In this document: one piece after another, positions 42,208 through 51,393 of the stretch
Numbering within the stretch: position 1 is the stretch's first letter
Layout: each line of letters starts with the position of its first letter
From: Ruminococcus flavefaciens
Lineage (GTDB): Bacteria; Bacillota; Clostridia; Oscillospirales; Ruminococcaceae
Assembly: GCF_900119075.1 (NCBI RefSeq)
Contig: NZ_FPIP01000001.1
Location: 124,001-188,000 of the forward strand
Reading direction: 5' to 3'
Length of the DNA stretch: 64,000 bases
Position numbers and translations under genes: made by a program
Notes under the pieces: generated by a model
Database searches by the model: none
What the model saw: the letters and a program-made list of their open reading frames with translations, nothing else
What the model was told of the DNA's origin: nothing

Positions 42208-42210
42208 TAT

Positions 42211-42255
42211 AAGTCCGGATACGTAACTTGTTTGCGTATTCGGACTTTACTTTTG
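42211..42255 (+). terminator. Terminator after metallophosphoesterase
   Basis: AAGTCCGGATACG / CGTATTCGGACTT with 9-base loop, then TACTTTTG. Confidence 0.8.
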
Positions 42256-42340
42256 TAACCCCGTCGGCTTCTTTTTCATAGTATGTAATGTGCGGAGGAC
42301 TTCTGCACTTGTTCTCCGCGCAGGAAAGGAGGACATATCA

Positions 42341-42604
42341 ATGAAATTGGATCTTTTTGACGATATGGAAGGCTTGATTCTCCATGAGCGCGAAAATTCC
42401 ATGGGCGCAATGGAAATGAAGTTCAATATTTCAAATAACGGAAACGATTCTGTATCACGTTTCCCTGCAAAAACGCCCCTTGCAATGGCATACGTGCCGT
42501 TTCAGCAGTGGGGAGAGACCTACGGCGACGATGAGGCGCTCAGCAAGGGAACACTTTTCCCCGAGCTTGACTTGCCCTTTTCGGGAGGAGGCGACAGCAG
42601 ATGA
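42341..42604 (+). CDS. cotJA: CotJA-like spore coat protein
   Basis: 87 residues from ATG 42341, with AAGGAGG 8 bases upstream. The C-terminal LAMAYVPFQQWGETYGDDEALSKGTLFPELDLPF is read in parts as AYVPFQQW and GTLFPELDLPF, the CotJA signature. First gene of a cotJABC operon: stop overlaps the next ATG by four bases. In Bacillus these proteins make part of the inner spore coat under SigE (family knowledge). CATAGTAT at about 42279 may be a sporulation-sigma -10 box, but the -35 is not clear. Confidence 0.9.
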   Translation: MKLDLFDDMEGLILHERENSMGAMEMKFNISNNGNDSVSRFPAKTPLAMAYVPFQQWGETYGDDEALSKGTLFPELDLPFSGGGDSR

Positions 42605-42849
42605 ATGAGCAGAAAATGCTTCTCAGCAAGATAAAGAAGTACGATTTCACTCTCAAGGAGCTTAACCTTTATCTTGACACCCACCCGAACTGTCGGCGCG
42701 GTCTGGCTATGTTCCATAAGTACAGGAAACTCCGTGAGAATGCCGTTGACGAGTATACACGGAAATTCGGACCGCTCACACCCGAGCAGGTGAACAACAG
42801 CGAGCGCTGGACATGGACTGACGATCCGTGGCCGTGGGAAAGGAGATAA
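42601..42849 (+). CDS. cotJB: CotJB spore coat protein
   Basis: 82 residues. Conserved KKYDFTLKELNLYLDTHP, HKYRKLRENA and the terminal PWPWE found in CotJB. Overlaps cotJA by ATGA and is followed by cotJC after 3 bases. Thought to be a coat assembly partner of the CotJC catalase-like protein. Length is typical. Confidence 0.93.
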   Translation: MNEQKMLLSKIKKYDFTLKELNLYLDTHPNCRRGLAMFHKYRKLRENAVDEYTRKFGPLTPEQVNNSERWTWTDDPWPWERR

Positions 42850-42852
42850 TAT

Positions 42853-43464
42853 ATGTGGCAGTATGAAAAAAAATTACAGTACCCTGTAAAAATAAAAACG
42901 CCAAATGCAAAGCTGGCAAAGGTCATTATTTCACAGCTTGGAGGTCCTGACGGCGAGCTTGCTGCGTCCCTGCGCTATCTCAATCAGCGCTATGCAATGC
43001 CATACGGCGAAGTAAAGGGGCTTCTGACCGATATTGGAACTGAGGAGCTGGCTCACTTCGAGATGATATCAGCTATACTTTATCAGCTTACCAAGGACCT
43101 TTCCATGGAAGAGATAAAGAAAAGCGGCTTTGACACTTATTTTGTAGACCATACCACAGGCATTTATCCTGTAGCGGCTTCGGGAACTCCCTTTACTGCA
43201 ACTTATTTCCAGTCAAAGGGCGATATCATAACCGATCTTTCCGAGGATATGGCTGCCGAGCAGAAGGCGAGAACCACCTATGACAATATCCTCAGACTTG
43301 CTGACGATCCCGATGTACGCGATCCTATCCGTTTCCTCCGCGAACGCGAGATAGTTCATTATCAGCGCTTTGGAGAAGCTCTGAGGATAGCGCAGGATAA
43401 GCTGAACTCCAAGAACTTCTATGCCTGCAATCCTTCTTTCGATAAAAACTGCGGCAAAGTTTGA
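42853..43464 (+). CDS. cotJC: CotJC, manganese-catalase-like coat protein
   Basis: 203 residues of the ferritin-like dimanganese catalase fold. Metal ligands visible as Glu in DIGTEELAHFEMI and Glu/His in EREIVHYQRFGEAL. Short version without the C-terminal extension of full catalases, as in other CotJC. Lies at the end of cotJABC. May give oxygen protection in spores or vegetative cells of an anaerobe. Confidence 0.94.
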   Translation: MWQYEKKLQYPVKIKTPNAKLAKVIISQLGGPDGELAASLRYLNQRYAMPYGEVKGLLTDIGTEELAHFEMISAILYQLTKDLSMEEIKKSGFDTYFVDHTTGIYPVAASGTPFTATYFQSKGDIITDLSEDMAAEQKARTTYDNILRLADDPDVRDPIRFLREREIVHYQRFGEALRIAQDKLNSKNFYACNPSFDKNCGKV

Positions 43465-43928
43465 TACCGCTGGGTAATACTTTATATTTGATTTACTGCG
43501 CGTATAAATGATGGCTTCTTATTTCGTTATAATATATAAAAAGAGCGCTTGTGTTTAGCTGAAACAGCGAAATAATGCAAAATTCTCCAATTTATGCTTG
43601 ACTTACTGAGAGTATTATGTTATAATGTATACAAGAAAAGTACTTGACTTATCCGATGCCTGAACGTCGGAAATGAAAAGTATAGATGGGGAATCGAAAG
43701 AGGATAATGAAGCTGCCGATTTTTGTCGGCAGCTTCGTGCGTTTACGACGGCTTTTGCGGGAATAATTCGGGACGAACCGACTTTTTTTACCTGAATAAG
43801 CTGTTTCTGAATGCTGAGAAATGTCCGAACCCACAGAAAAAAAGGATAATGCGGCGGAAAATGTTGAGAATAATTGCTTTGCAGGCAGCTCCCGAGCTGT
43901 TATACTTGCTTTAAAAGGAGTGAGTGAA
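43465..43928. other. Gap upstream of the leucine-rich-repeat gene
   Basis: Contains a sigma-A promoter (TTGACT 43598-43603, 17-base spacer, TATAAT 43621-43626), a TCCGA/TCGGA hairpin near 43651-43671 and a perfect 11-bp hairpin GAAGCTGCCGA / TCGGCAGCTTC (43709-43736) without T-run. The 300-nt leader suggests post-transcriptional control. A possible 19-codon ORF at 43709-43766 cannot be supported. Confidence 0.55.
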
Positions 43929-44828
43929 GTGAAAAGGATTCTTTTCGGCATTTTTGCCGCTGTTTTTTTGCTTATGACCGCAGTTTTTAAAGCTTACGGA
44001 GCGGAAAAAGATGATCTTGAATATTCCATTATCGGCGGCGAAGCGGTGATAGTCGGCTTCAAGGGGGAGCCGACAGAGGTCGTAATCCCCGATTTTATCG
44101 GCTGTTACCCCGTTACTGAGATACGTGACAACGCATTCTGTAATTGTACGTCGCTGAAACGCATGACTCTGCCCGAAACTCTTATGAAGATAGGACATCA
44201 CAGCTTTTATGGCTGTTATTCACTGAAAAGTGCGGAACTTCCTGAGGGACTTGCCGAGATTGGCGAGGGCTGCTTCTGCGGCTGTACGGGACTGACGTCT
44301 GCATCGATACCCGATACTCTGGAGATACTGCCCGATTCCTGCTTTCGCGCCTGCACATCGCTTAGGGAGATAAAGCTGCCGGATCAGCTGAAAGAGATCG
44401 GAAATTTCTGCTTTGCAGGCTGCACCTCCATTGAAAAAGCCGAGACAGGGGAGGAACTGCTTTCTGTCGGGGAGAGGGCTTTTTTTATGTGCGGCAGGCT
44501 TAAAAGCCTTTACATTCCGCCTGTTTGCAAGCAAATTGGCTCTCAGGCTGTGGGCTATACCTGTGACGGGAATATAGTGCTTCGTCAGCGTGAGCTCCTC
44601 GTAAAGGGGAGTAAAGGTTCTGTCGCGGAGCGCTATGCCGAAGAAAACGGCTTTCGCTTTTATGAAGCAGAAAAGGCTTCGGAGGCATTTTTGGTGACGG
44701 GAACTGATAATGGGGCTGAGGAAAAACGCTTATGTGAGGTGTTTGTGGGAGCTGTTATAGTTTTGATACTGATATTATCCTTTCTGAGAATTGTTTTTAC
44801 TGATTGGTCAGACCAAAAGCTTAAATAA
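43929..44828 (+). CDS. BspA-type leucine-rich-repeat surface protein with C-terminal membrane anchor
   Basis: 299 residues from GTG 43929 (AGGAG 8 bases upstream; an upstream in-frame ATG has no site). Signal peptide about 1-23. Six to seven LRR_5 units of 22-23 residues with the FxxCxSLKxxxLPexLxxIG pattern (AFCNCTSLKRMTLPETL, CFCGCTGLTSASIPDTL). C-terminal membrane helix about 270-292, followed by a short basic tail. The LRR count is low for the family. Such proteins often bind host or partner surfaces (inference). Confidence 0.85.
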   Translation: MKRILFGIFAAVFLLMTAVFKAYGAEKDDLEYSIIGGEAVIVGFKGEPTEVVIPDFIGCYPVTEIRDNAFCNCTSLKRMTLPETLMKIGHHSFYGCYSLKSAELPEGLAEIGEGCFCGCTGLTSASIPDTLEILPDSCFRACTSLREIKLPDQLKEIGNFCFAGCTSIEKAETGEELLSVGERAFFMCGRLKSLYIPPVCKQIGSQAVGYTCDGNIVLRQRELLVKGSKGSVAERYAEENGFRFYEAEKASEAFLVTGTDNGAEEKRLCEVFVGAVIVLILILSFLRIVFTDWSDQKLK

Positions 44829-45029
44829 TTAACGCTTACAGCGGCTCTGACCATAAATTGCGCTTTGTAAAATGCTTACCATTTTGAGGAATATTTGCAG
44901 AAATAGCTTGCTTTTTCTGTAAAAATATGCTATGATATATATGTGTGTATGCGTTAAGTCCGATATTTAAGATTAGGCACTTAAATTATCGGTTTAATAA
45001 ATATTATACAATGATCTGGAGGGATCAAA

Positions 45030-47027
45030 TTGAAGAAAGAAAAACTAAAGCGGTCCGTGAGCACTGTAGCGGCTGCTGTCATCGCTGCGGCGGCGATGAG
45101 CCTTCCCTCTGCGCCGAAAGCTCCTGCGGGAGTGTCGGCTGCCGACAATGTCCTCAAATATGAGTTCGAGGACGGCAAGACCAGCGGAGGAAAGATCCAT
45201 TCAAACGGAGTTTCAGACGTAAAGCTTGGCGACTTCCCCGAAGATACCGACCTTAGCGGATACTCAGGAAAGGGCTTTGCTTACCTCGACCAGAAGGGTA
45301 CTACCCTAAGCGTTGAGGTCGATGTGCCCGAGGCAGGTCTCTATGAGCTGACCATTTGCTACTGCGAGCCCAGCGATCCGCGCAAGAAGGTGCAGTATCT
45401 CAATGTCAACGGCGTGAATCAGGGAGAGCTGACCTGTCCCTACACAAACAAATTCGCCGAGACCTCAGGCGGAGTGGTAAACCTCAAAAAAGGCAAAAAC
45501 ACCATTGAGCTAAAGGCTTACTGGGGCTATACCTTCTTTGACTACCTTACCCTCAAGCCTGCTTCCGAGAAGCTGACAAATCTCTCGCCCACGAGAGAAC
45601 TCTGCAACCCTAAGGCTTCCGAAAGTACAAAGAGGCTTTACAGCTATCTCTGCGACGTCTACGGAAAGCACGTCATCTCAGGTCAGCAGGAGTACTGCGG
45701 CGACCATAACTACAATCTGTGGAACAGTCCCGATGTGTTTATCAAGGACAACGAGGCGGAGTTCGAGTACATCAAGGAAAAGACAGGCAAGCAGCCTGCT
45801 ATCCGCGGAATCGACTTCCTCGCCTATAATTCATCTTCGGACTGGCGCGACCACGCTCCAGAGCGTGTTATCGAGTGGGTAAACAAGTACCACGGCATCG
45901 CAACTGTCTCATGGCACTGGAACGTGCCATGCGAAAAGGGAAGCGACGATGTTGCGTTCTATGTTGAATCCGCAAATCCAAAGTTTACTACATTCAGTAT
46001 TTCCAAGGCTCTCGAAGAGGGCACATGGGAAAACGAAGTCATAATGAAGGATATCGAGCTCATAGCAGGCGAGTTCAAGAAGCTCAAGGACGCCGATGTT
46101 CCTGTACTTTTCAGACCTCTCCACGAGGCTGAGGGCGCATGGTTCTGGTGGGGAGCTGAGGGACCTGAGCCCTGCAAGAAGCTCTACCGTCTCCTCTATG
46201 ACAAGCTGACCAACGAGTATGGTCTGGACAATATCATCTGGATATGGACAAGCTCAACTTCACCTGCCGCCAAGGACTGGTATCCGGGCGACGATGTTGT
46301 GGATATCCTCGGCTGCGACAAGTACAACTGCGCAGACGGTGTAGCTAACCTCAGTTCTATAGCGTCCACATTCTACAGCATGGTCCAGATAACTGACGGT
46401 CAGAAAATGGTGACCATGTCCGAGAACGACTCTATACCGTCACTTGAAAATCTCGTAAACGACAAGGCTGCATGGCTTTACTTCTGCCCGTGGTACATGA
46501 ACTACCTCACAAGCGAGCAGAACAACCCTGTTGACAACCTTATCGAGATATACCAGAGCGACTACTGTATCACTCTTGACGAGCTGCCCGACTTAAAGAA
46601 ATATCCTATAAGCGGCGGCGGTGAGACAGTTGTCTCGGTAACTACTACAAAGCCTGCTGTTACTACAACCACCACAACAGCAAAGACTGTCAGTAGTACA
46701 ACAACTACAGCAGTTACCACAACAGCTCCTAAGCCGACTTCAACAACTTCTTCAGCGGTTACCACTACAACAGTGAAGCCCACTGACGGCAAGTATAAGA
46801 AGGGCGACGCAAACTGCGACGGCTCAGTTGATATGGGCGATGTGGTACTGGTAATGCAGTCTCTGGCAAATCCCAATAAATTCGGCACAAGCGGCTCCGA
46901 CGCAAAGCACATTACAGTGCAGGGCGCGGAAAACGCCGATGTTGACACCACAAGCAAAGGACTCACTTCAAACGATGCTCTGGAGATACAGAAGTATCTT
47001 CTCGGTCTTTCAAAGTGGGATAAATAA
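45030..47027 (+). CDS. GH26 endo-beta-mannanase with CBM35-like module and dockerin
   Basis: 665 residues. Signal 1-37; CBM35-like module about 40-175 (YEFEDGKTSGG, LTICYCEPSD, WGYTFFDYLTL); GH26 barrel about 185-525 with acid/base Glu 366 in RPLHEAEGAWFWWG and nucleophile Glu 465 in VTMSENDSIP; Thr-rich linker; dockerin about 590-665 (GDANCDGSVDMGDVVLVMQ, SNDALEIQKYLLG). Hydrolyses mannan backbones outside the cell on the cellulosome. GH26 also includes other beta-glycanases, but the residues fit mannanase. Next gene is GH9, 36 bases downstream. Confidence 0.94.
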   Translation: MKKEKLKRSVSTVAAAVIAAAAMSLPSAPKAPAGVSAADNVLKYEFEDGKTSGGKIHSNGVSDVKLGDFPEDTDLSGYSGKGFAYLDQKGTTLSVEVDVPEAGLYELTICYCEPSDPRKKVQYLNVNGVNQGELTCPYTNKFAETSGGVVNLKKGKNTIELKAYWGYTFFDYLTLKPASEKLTNLSPTRELCNPKASESTKRLYSYLCDVYGKHVISGQQEYCGDHNYNLWNSPDVFIKDNEAEFEYIKEKTGKQPAIRGIDFLAYNSSSDWRDHAPERVIEWVNKYHGIATVSWHWNVPCEKGSDDVAFYVESANPKFTTFSISKALEEGTWENEVIMKDIELIAGEFKKLKDADVPVLFRPLHEAEGAWFWWGAEGPEPCKKLYRLLYDKLTNEYGLDNIIWIWTSSTSPAAKDWYPGDDVVDILGCDKYNCADGVANLSSIASTFYSMVQITDGQKMVTMSENDSIPSLENLVNDKAAWLYFCPWYMNYLTSEQNNPVDNLIEIYQSDYCITLDELPDLKKYPISGGGETVVSVTTTKPAVTTTTTTAKTVSSTTTTAVTTTAPKPTSTTSSAVTTTTVKPTDGKYKKGDANCDGSVDMGDVVLVMQSLANPNKFGTSGSDAKHITVQGAENADVDTTSKGLTSNDALEIQKYLLGLSKWDK

Positions 47028-47063
47028 AAAATAAATATTGGTTCACATTAAAAGGGAGGAATT

Positions 47064-49793
47064 ATGATGAATCACAAAAAACTGACCGCAGCGTTACTTA
47101 GTATCGTTACTGCGGCAACTTCACTGTGCTCGGTGATATCGCCTGTAAATGCGGTAGACGCTGACACTACTGAGGAGCAGCAGTTCTGCGCTCCCATAAG
47201 CGAGGTCGTTAAGGACTCGGGACTTGATATCGACTATGCCCGTGCACTTCAGTACTCGCTCTATTTCTACGACGCAAATATGTGCGGAGAATTCAAAGAA
47301 AACGAGAACAGGCTCTCATGGCGCGGCAGCTGCCACACCTATGACGCTCATGTTCCTATGATAGAGTGGGACGGCGTTACTACAAAGACCAGCACAGGCG
47401 GTACTAACCTTTCAGCAGAATTCATGTCCAAGTACAAGGACATTCTCGATCCTGACGGTGACGGCACTATCGACGTTGCAGGCGGTTTCCACGACGCAGG
47501 CGACCACGTTGAGTTCGGTATGCCTGAGAACTACACAGCTGCTACTCTCGGCTGGGAATACTATGAGTACGGCGACGTATTCAAGAAGCTCAAGCAGGAC
47601 GAACACATGGAGACTATTCTCCGCCACTTCAACGATTATCTTATGAAGTGTACATTTATCGACGATGACGGCAAGGTCATCGCTCACTGCTATCAGGTAG
47701 GCGAGGGCAACATAGACCACGCTATCTGGAACAGCCCTGAGGTTGATACTATGCCTCGTCCGGCATTCTTCCTTACAGCTGAGAAGCCGCAGATCGATTA
47801 TGTTGTTTCAGCCTGTGCTTCACTGGCTATCAACTACCTCAACTTCAAGGAGAGCGATCCCGATTACGCAGCCAAGTCGCTGAAATACGCAAAGGCTCTC
47901 TGGAAGTTTGCCAACGACGCTATCGAAGAGTACGGTCCTACAAGCACAAAGGACAAGGATATGCTTATCTCAGATAACGCTGACGGTCCTGTACAGTTCT
48001 ACAAGTCAAGCAAGTGGGAAGACGACTACTGCTGGGCTGCTGCATGGATGTATATTGTAACAGAGGACGAGAAGTCTTTCGATTACGCTGTAAAGATATT
48101 CGACTACTACGCTCCTTCCGGCTGGTGCTACTGCTGGAACGATATGTGGAGCGGTGCAGGCGTTATGTGGGCTATAGTAAACCAGCAGCACCCTGAGCTC
48201 GACCTCGTTCAGAAGGTCAGAGACGCACAGGGCAAGAACCAGTATGTTTTCGACAACTTCTGGGACGACGACTGCGTAGGCAAGTGCCTCAAGGCATGGA
48301 AGCAGAAGGAGACTCCCGGCGGATTTGCTCACCTTGACACATGGGGCAGCTGCCGTTACAATACTGCTATGCAGTTCATCTGCCTCCTCTATGATAAGTA
48401 CGTAAATGACAGCAAGCCAAGCGAGTGGAGCGAATGGGCTAAGAAGCAGATGGATTACGTTCTCGGAAAGAACGATATCAAGTACAAGGAAGATGCCAAG
48501 TACGCAGTTCTTGCAGGCAAGAACGGTACTCACGGTCCAAGAGCATTCGTTGTCGGCTATAATGACAGCGCTGTAAAGAATCCTCATCACCGTGCAGCTT
48601 CAGGACTCCTCATGGCTGAGGATCCCCGTGAGCAGAAGCACATTCTCTGGGGCGCTCTTGCAGGCGGTCCTGACGCAAGCGACGGACATGACGACGCTAC
48701 AAAGGACTGGACAGAGAACGAGGTAACTATCGACTATAACGCTTGTCTCCCGGGTGCAGCAGCAGCTCTCTATGCTGTATACGGCACTCCAGAAATGGCT
48801 ATAACTCCAAACTTCCCACCTGAGGACGAGAAGAGAGTTTACGGCACAAACGGCGGCGACGGCGGCGGAAGCGGCTACTGGATAGAGGCTATCGGCGTTG
48901 ACAAGCCAAACCTCAACGGCGACGGTTCAGGTACAACACAGGTATCCTTCAAGGTTCTCTCAGGCGAGAGCAATCCTTCAAAGAAGACATCAGTACGTTA
49001 CTTCTTCAATGTAAGCGAAATGGCTAAGGGCATCGACGGCCTCGGCGAGGTTCGCGAGCTCTACGATCAGTCAAGCACTGAGGACGGAGCTATCGGCGCT
49101 GACGGTAAGCTCACAGGTCCTTTCAAGTACGACAAGGTCGCTGATACCTACTATGTTGAGATAACATGGGAGGACTACGTTATCGCAAACTCAGGAAAGA
49201 AGTACCAGTTCGATCTCGGTATGTACTACGGCGACGTATGGGATCCTAAGAACGACTGGAGCTACAAGGATCTTAAAATAGGTGACAGCACAGACTTCTT
49301 CGCAGTTGACGATCCGCCGGAGCAGCGCACAGACTATATCTGCGTATACGACGACGGCGTTCTCGTAGGCGGTACCGAGCCTGACGGAACAAAGCCCGAT
49401 GCTAAGGAAGAGGACAAGACCACAACTACTACAAAGCCAAAGACAGTTACAACTACCACAACAAAGAGCGGCGCAACAACTACAGCCAAGACTACCACAA
49501 CTGCCGGTCCTACAACAGTTACAACAACTGCAAGCGGCAAGCCGAACAGCGATGTCAAGGTAACAAAGGCTGGCGACGCTAACTGCGACGGCGCAGTAGA
49601 TATGTCTGATGTTGTTCTTATCATGCAGGCTCTCGCAAACCCCAACAAGTACGGTCTTGAGGGTTCTGAGAAGAAGCATATTACCGAGCAGGGCTCTGCA
49701 AATGCAGACGTTGACACAAAGGTAAAGGGACTCACAGCAAACGACGCCCTTATGATACAGGAATTCCTTCTCGGCAAGGTAAAAACTCTGTAA
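47064..49793 (+). CDS. GH9 endoglucanase with CBM3-like module and dockerin
   Basis: 909 residues. Signal 1-30; GH9 (alpha/alpha6 barrel) about 50-600 with DAGDH (Asp 144, Asp 147), PHHRAASG and catalytic acid Glu 553 in ENEVTIDYNA; then a CBM3c-like module about 610-760 (YVEITWEDYVIANSGKKYQF, GMYYGDVWDPKNDWSY) as in processive theme-B GH9 enzymes; Thr-rich linker; dockerin about 835-909 with GDANCDGAVDMSDVVLIM, nearly the same as that of the GH26. GGGAGG precedes ATG ATG. Confidence 0.95.
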   Translation: MMNHKKLTAALLSIVTAATSLCSVISPVNAVDADTTEEQQFCAPISEVVKDSGLDIDYARALQYSLYFYDANMCGEFKENENRLSWRGSCHTYDAHVPMIEWDGVTTKTSTGGTNLSAEFMSKYKDILDPDGDGTIDVAGGFHDAGDHVEFGMPENYTAATLGWEYYEYGDVFKKLKQDEHMETILRHFNDYLMKCTFIDDDGKVIAHCYQVGEGNIDHAIWNSPEVDTMPRPAFFLTAEKPQIDYVVSACASLAINYLNFKESDPDYAAKSLKYAKALWKFANDAIEEYGPTSTKDKDMLISDNADGPVQFYKSSKWEDDYCWAAAWMYIVTEDEKSFDYAVKIFDYYAPSGWCYCWNDMWSGAGVMWAIVNQQHPELDLVQKVRDAQGKNQYVFDNFWDDDCVGKCLKAWKQKETPGGFAHLDTWGSCRYNTAMQFICLLYDKYVNDSKPSEWSEWAKKQMDYVLGKNDIKYKEDAKYAVLAGKNGTHGPRAFVVGYNDSAVKNPHHRAASGLLMAEDPREQKHILWGALAGGPDASDGHDDATKDWTENEVTIDYNACLPGAAAALYAVYGTPEMAITPNFPPEDEKRVYGTNGGDGGGSGYWIEAIGVDKPNLNGDGSGTTQVSFKVLSGESNPSKKTSVRYFFNVSEMAKGIDGLGEVRELYDQSSTEDGAIGADGKLTGPFKYDKVADTYYVEITWEDYVIANSGKKYQFDLGMYYGDVWDPKNDWSYKDLKIGDSTDFFAVDDPPEQRTDYICVYDDGVLVGGTEPDGTKPDAKEEDKTTTTTKPKTVTTTTTKSGATTTAKTTTTAGPTTVTTTASGKPNSDVKVTKAGDANCDGAVDMSDVVLIMQALANPNKYGLEGSEKKHITEQGSANADVDTKVKGLTANDALMIQEFLLGKVKTL

Positions 49794-49799
49794 AATACC

Positions 49800-49832
49800 G
49801 AAAGCTGCACTGAAAAGTGCAGCTTTTTTTAT
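49800..49832 (+). terminator. Terminator of GH26-GH9 operon
   Basis: AAAGCTGCACT-GAAA-AGTGCAGCTTTTTTT. Confidence 0.9.
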
Positions 49833-49847
49833 GCCAACATTTACTTG

Positions 49848-49876
49848 TTGTTTTCGATTTTTGTGTATGTTATAAT
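49848..49876 (+). promoter_or_regulatory. Promoter of ftsH-like gene
   Basis: TTGTTT, 17-base spacer, TATAAT. Confidence 0.7.
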
Positions 49877-49908
49877 TTTACCGTAATCCATAAAGGAGTT
49901 GAGCATAC

Positions 49909-51351
49909 ATGAAAAAAAGAAGATACGGCTTGTTCGGGAGCTTCGGCAATGCAATGGCTTTCGGGAAAAGCAGTGCGAAGATATACGTCAAGGCTCAGAC
50001 GGGCAGGACATTTGCCGACGTGGCAGGGCAGGACGAGGCGAAAGAGGCTCTTGCGGAGATAGTGGACTTTCTCCACTGCCCCGAAAAATACGCAGATATC
50101 GGCGCGAAGCTGCCCAAGGGAGCTCTCCTTGTTGGACCTCCCGGCACAGGAAAGACGCTCCTTGCGCAGGCTGTGGCAGGTGAGGCGGATGTGCCGTTTT
50201 TCTCCATATCGGGCTCTGAGTTCGTGGAGATGTTCGTGGGAGTTGGCGCGGCAAAGGTTCGGGACTTGTTCAGACAGGCTGCGGAAAAAGCGCCCTGTAT
50301 CGTGTTTATCGACGAGATAGATACTATCGGCAAGAAGCGCAGCGGACAGTCGGGCAGCAGCGATGAGCGCGAGCAGACGCTGAACCAGCTTCTCACGGAA
50401 ATGGACGGCTTCGACGGCAACAAGGGCGTGGTGATACTGGCTGCGACAAATCGTCCCGATTCCCTCGATGCTGCGCTGCTGCGCCCGGGACGTTTCGACA
50501 GGCGCATACCCGTGGAGCTCCCAGACCTTGCAGGCAGAGAAGCTATTCTCCGCGTTCACGCCAAAAAGGTGAAGCTGAGCGGCGATATCGACTTCGGCGC
50601 CATTGCAAGGGCTACCGCAGGAGCTTCGGGTGCTGAGCTTGCCAACATTATAAATGAAGCGGCACTGAGAGCTGTCCGCAGTGGGCGGAGCTCTGTGGAG
50701 CAGTCCGACTTTGAAGAGAGCGTTGAAGTAGTGATCGCAGGTTATCAGCGTAAAAACGCAGTCATATCCCCAAAGGAAAAGGAGCTCATAGCCTATCACG
50801 AGATAGGACACGCACTTGTGGCGGCAATGCAGAAGGACTCCGCTCCCGTACATAAGATAACCATAATCCCAAGAACATCGGGAGCTCTGGGCTACACCAT
50901 GCAAGTGGACGAGAATGAGCGGTTCCTGCTGTCAAAGGAGGAGGCTCTTGCAAAAATAGCTGTTCTCACGGGTGGACGCTCTGCGGAGGAGCTTGTTTTC
51001 AACACCTGTACCACGGGAGCGGCAAACGACATCGAAAAGGCGACCAAGCTTGCCCGTGCAATGGTAACTCGTTACGGAATGAGCGAGCGCTTTGATATGA
51101 CGGCACTGGAAACTCTGAACAACCGATATTTAGGCGGTGATACCTCGCTTGTATGCTCTGCGGAGACTGCGGCAATGGTTGACGAAGAGGTGAGGAGTAT
51201 TATAAAAAGTGCACATGAAAAAGCGCTGAAAATACTTTCCGACAACAGGGAAAAGCTCCATGAGCTGGCACAGTATCTTCTTGACCGCGAGACCATAACG
51301 GGCGAGGAGTTTACGGCGATACTTGACAAAAAAGCCGCAATTGCTGTATAA
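49909..51351 (+). CDS. FtsH-like AAA+ metalloprotease lacking membrane segments
   Basis: 480 residues. AAA+ module: Walker A VGPPGTGKTLLAQ, pore loop FVEMFVGVGAAKVR, Walker B CIVFIDEIDTIG, SRH LRPGRFDRRI. Peptidase: HEIGH at 297-301 and the third ligand region GAANDIEKATKLAR. Classical FtsH has about 120 extra N-terminal residues with two membrane helices; here the AAA module begins near residue 30 after a short basic stretch, so it should be cytosolic. A normal FtsH probably exists elsewhere. Adjacent to spoIIR. Confidence 0.92.
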   Translation: MKKRRYGLFGSFGNAMAFGKSSAKIYVKAQTGRTFADVAGQDEAKEALAEIVDFLHCPEKYADIGAKLPKGALLVGPPGTGKTLLAQAVAGEADVPFFSISGSEFVEMFVGVGAAKVRDLFRQAAEKAPCIVFIDEIDTIGKKRSGQSGSSDEREQTLNQLLTEMDGFDGNKGVVILAATNRPDSLDAALLRPGRFDRRIPVELPDLAGREAILRVHAKKVKLSGDIDFGAIARATAGASGAELANIINEAALRAVRSGRSSVEQSDFEESVEVVIAGYQRKNAVISPKEKELIAYHEIGHALVAAMQKDSAPVHKITIIPRTSGALGYTMQVDENERFLLSKEEALAKIAVLTGGRSAEELVFNTCTTGAANDIEKATKLARAMVTRYGMSERFDMTALETLNNRYLGGDTSLVCSAETAAMVDEEVRSIIKSAHEKALKILSDNREKLHELAQYLLDRETITGEEFTAILDKKAAIAV

Positions 51352-51393
51352 TCAGGACAGTATCTGCCAATTATAGCTCCTGAGGTGATATTT

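Noticed and set aside
43821-43928. Upstream 36-codon extension of the leucine-rich-repeat gene
   Set aside because: GTG 43929 has a good ribosome site and begins a signal peptide; the extension does not.
46600-46790. Thr-codon repeats in linkers of GH26 and GH9 as possible CRISPR or satellite repeats
   Set aside because: They encode in-frame Thr-rich linkers and lack spacer structure; no CRISPR array seen in the window.
49870-50904. 344-codon frame opposite the FtsH-like gene
   Set aside because: Antisense shadow of a clearly conserved protein; no domain features.
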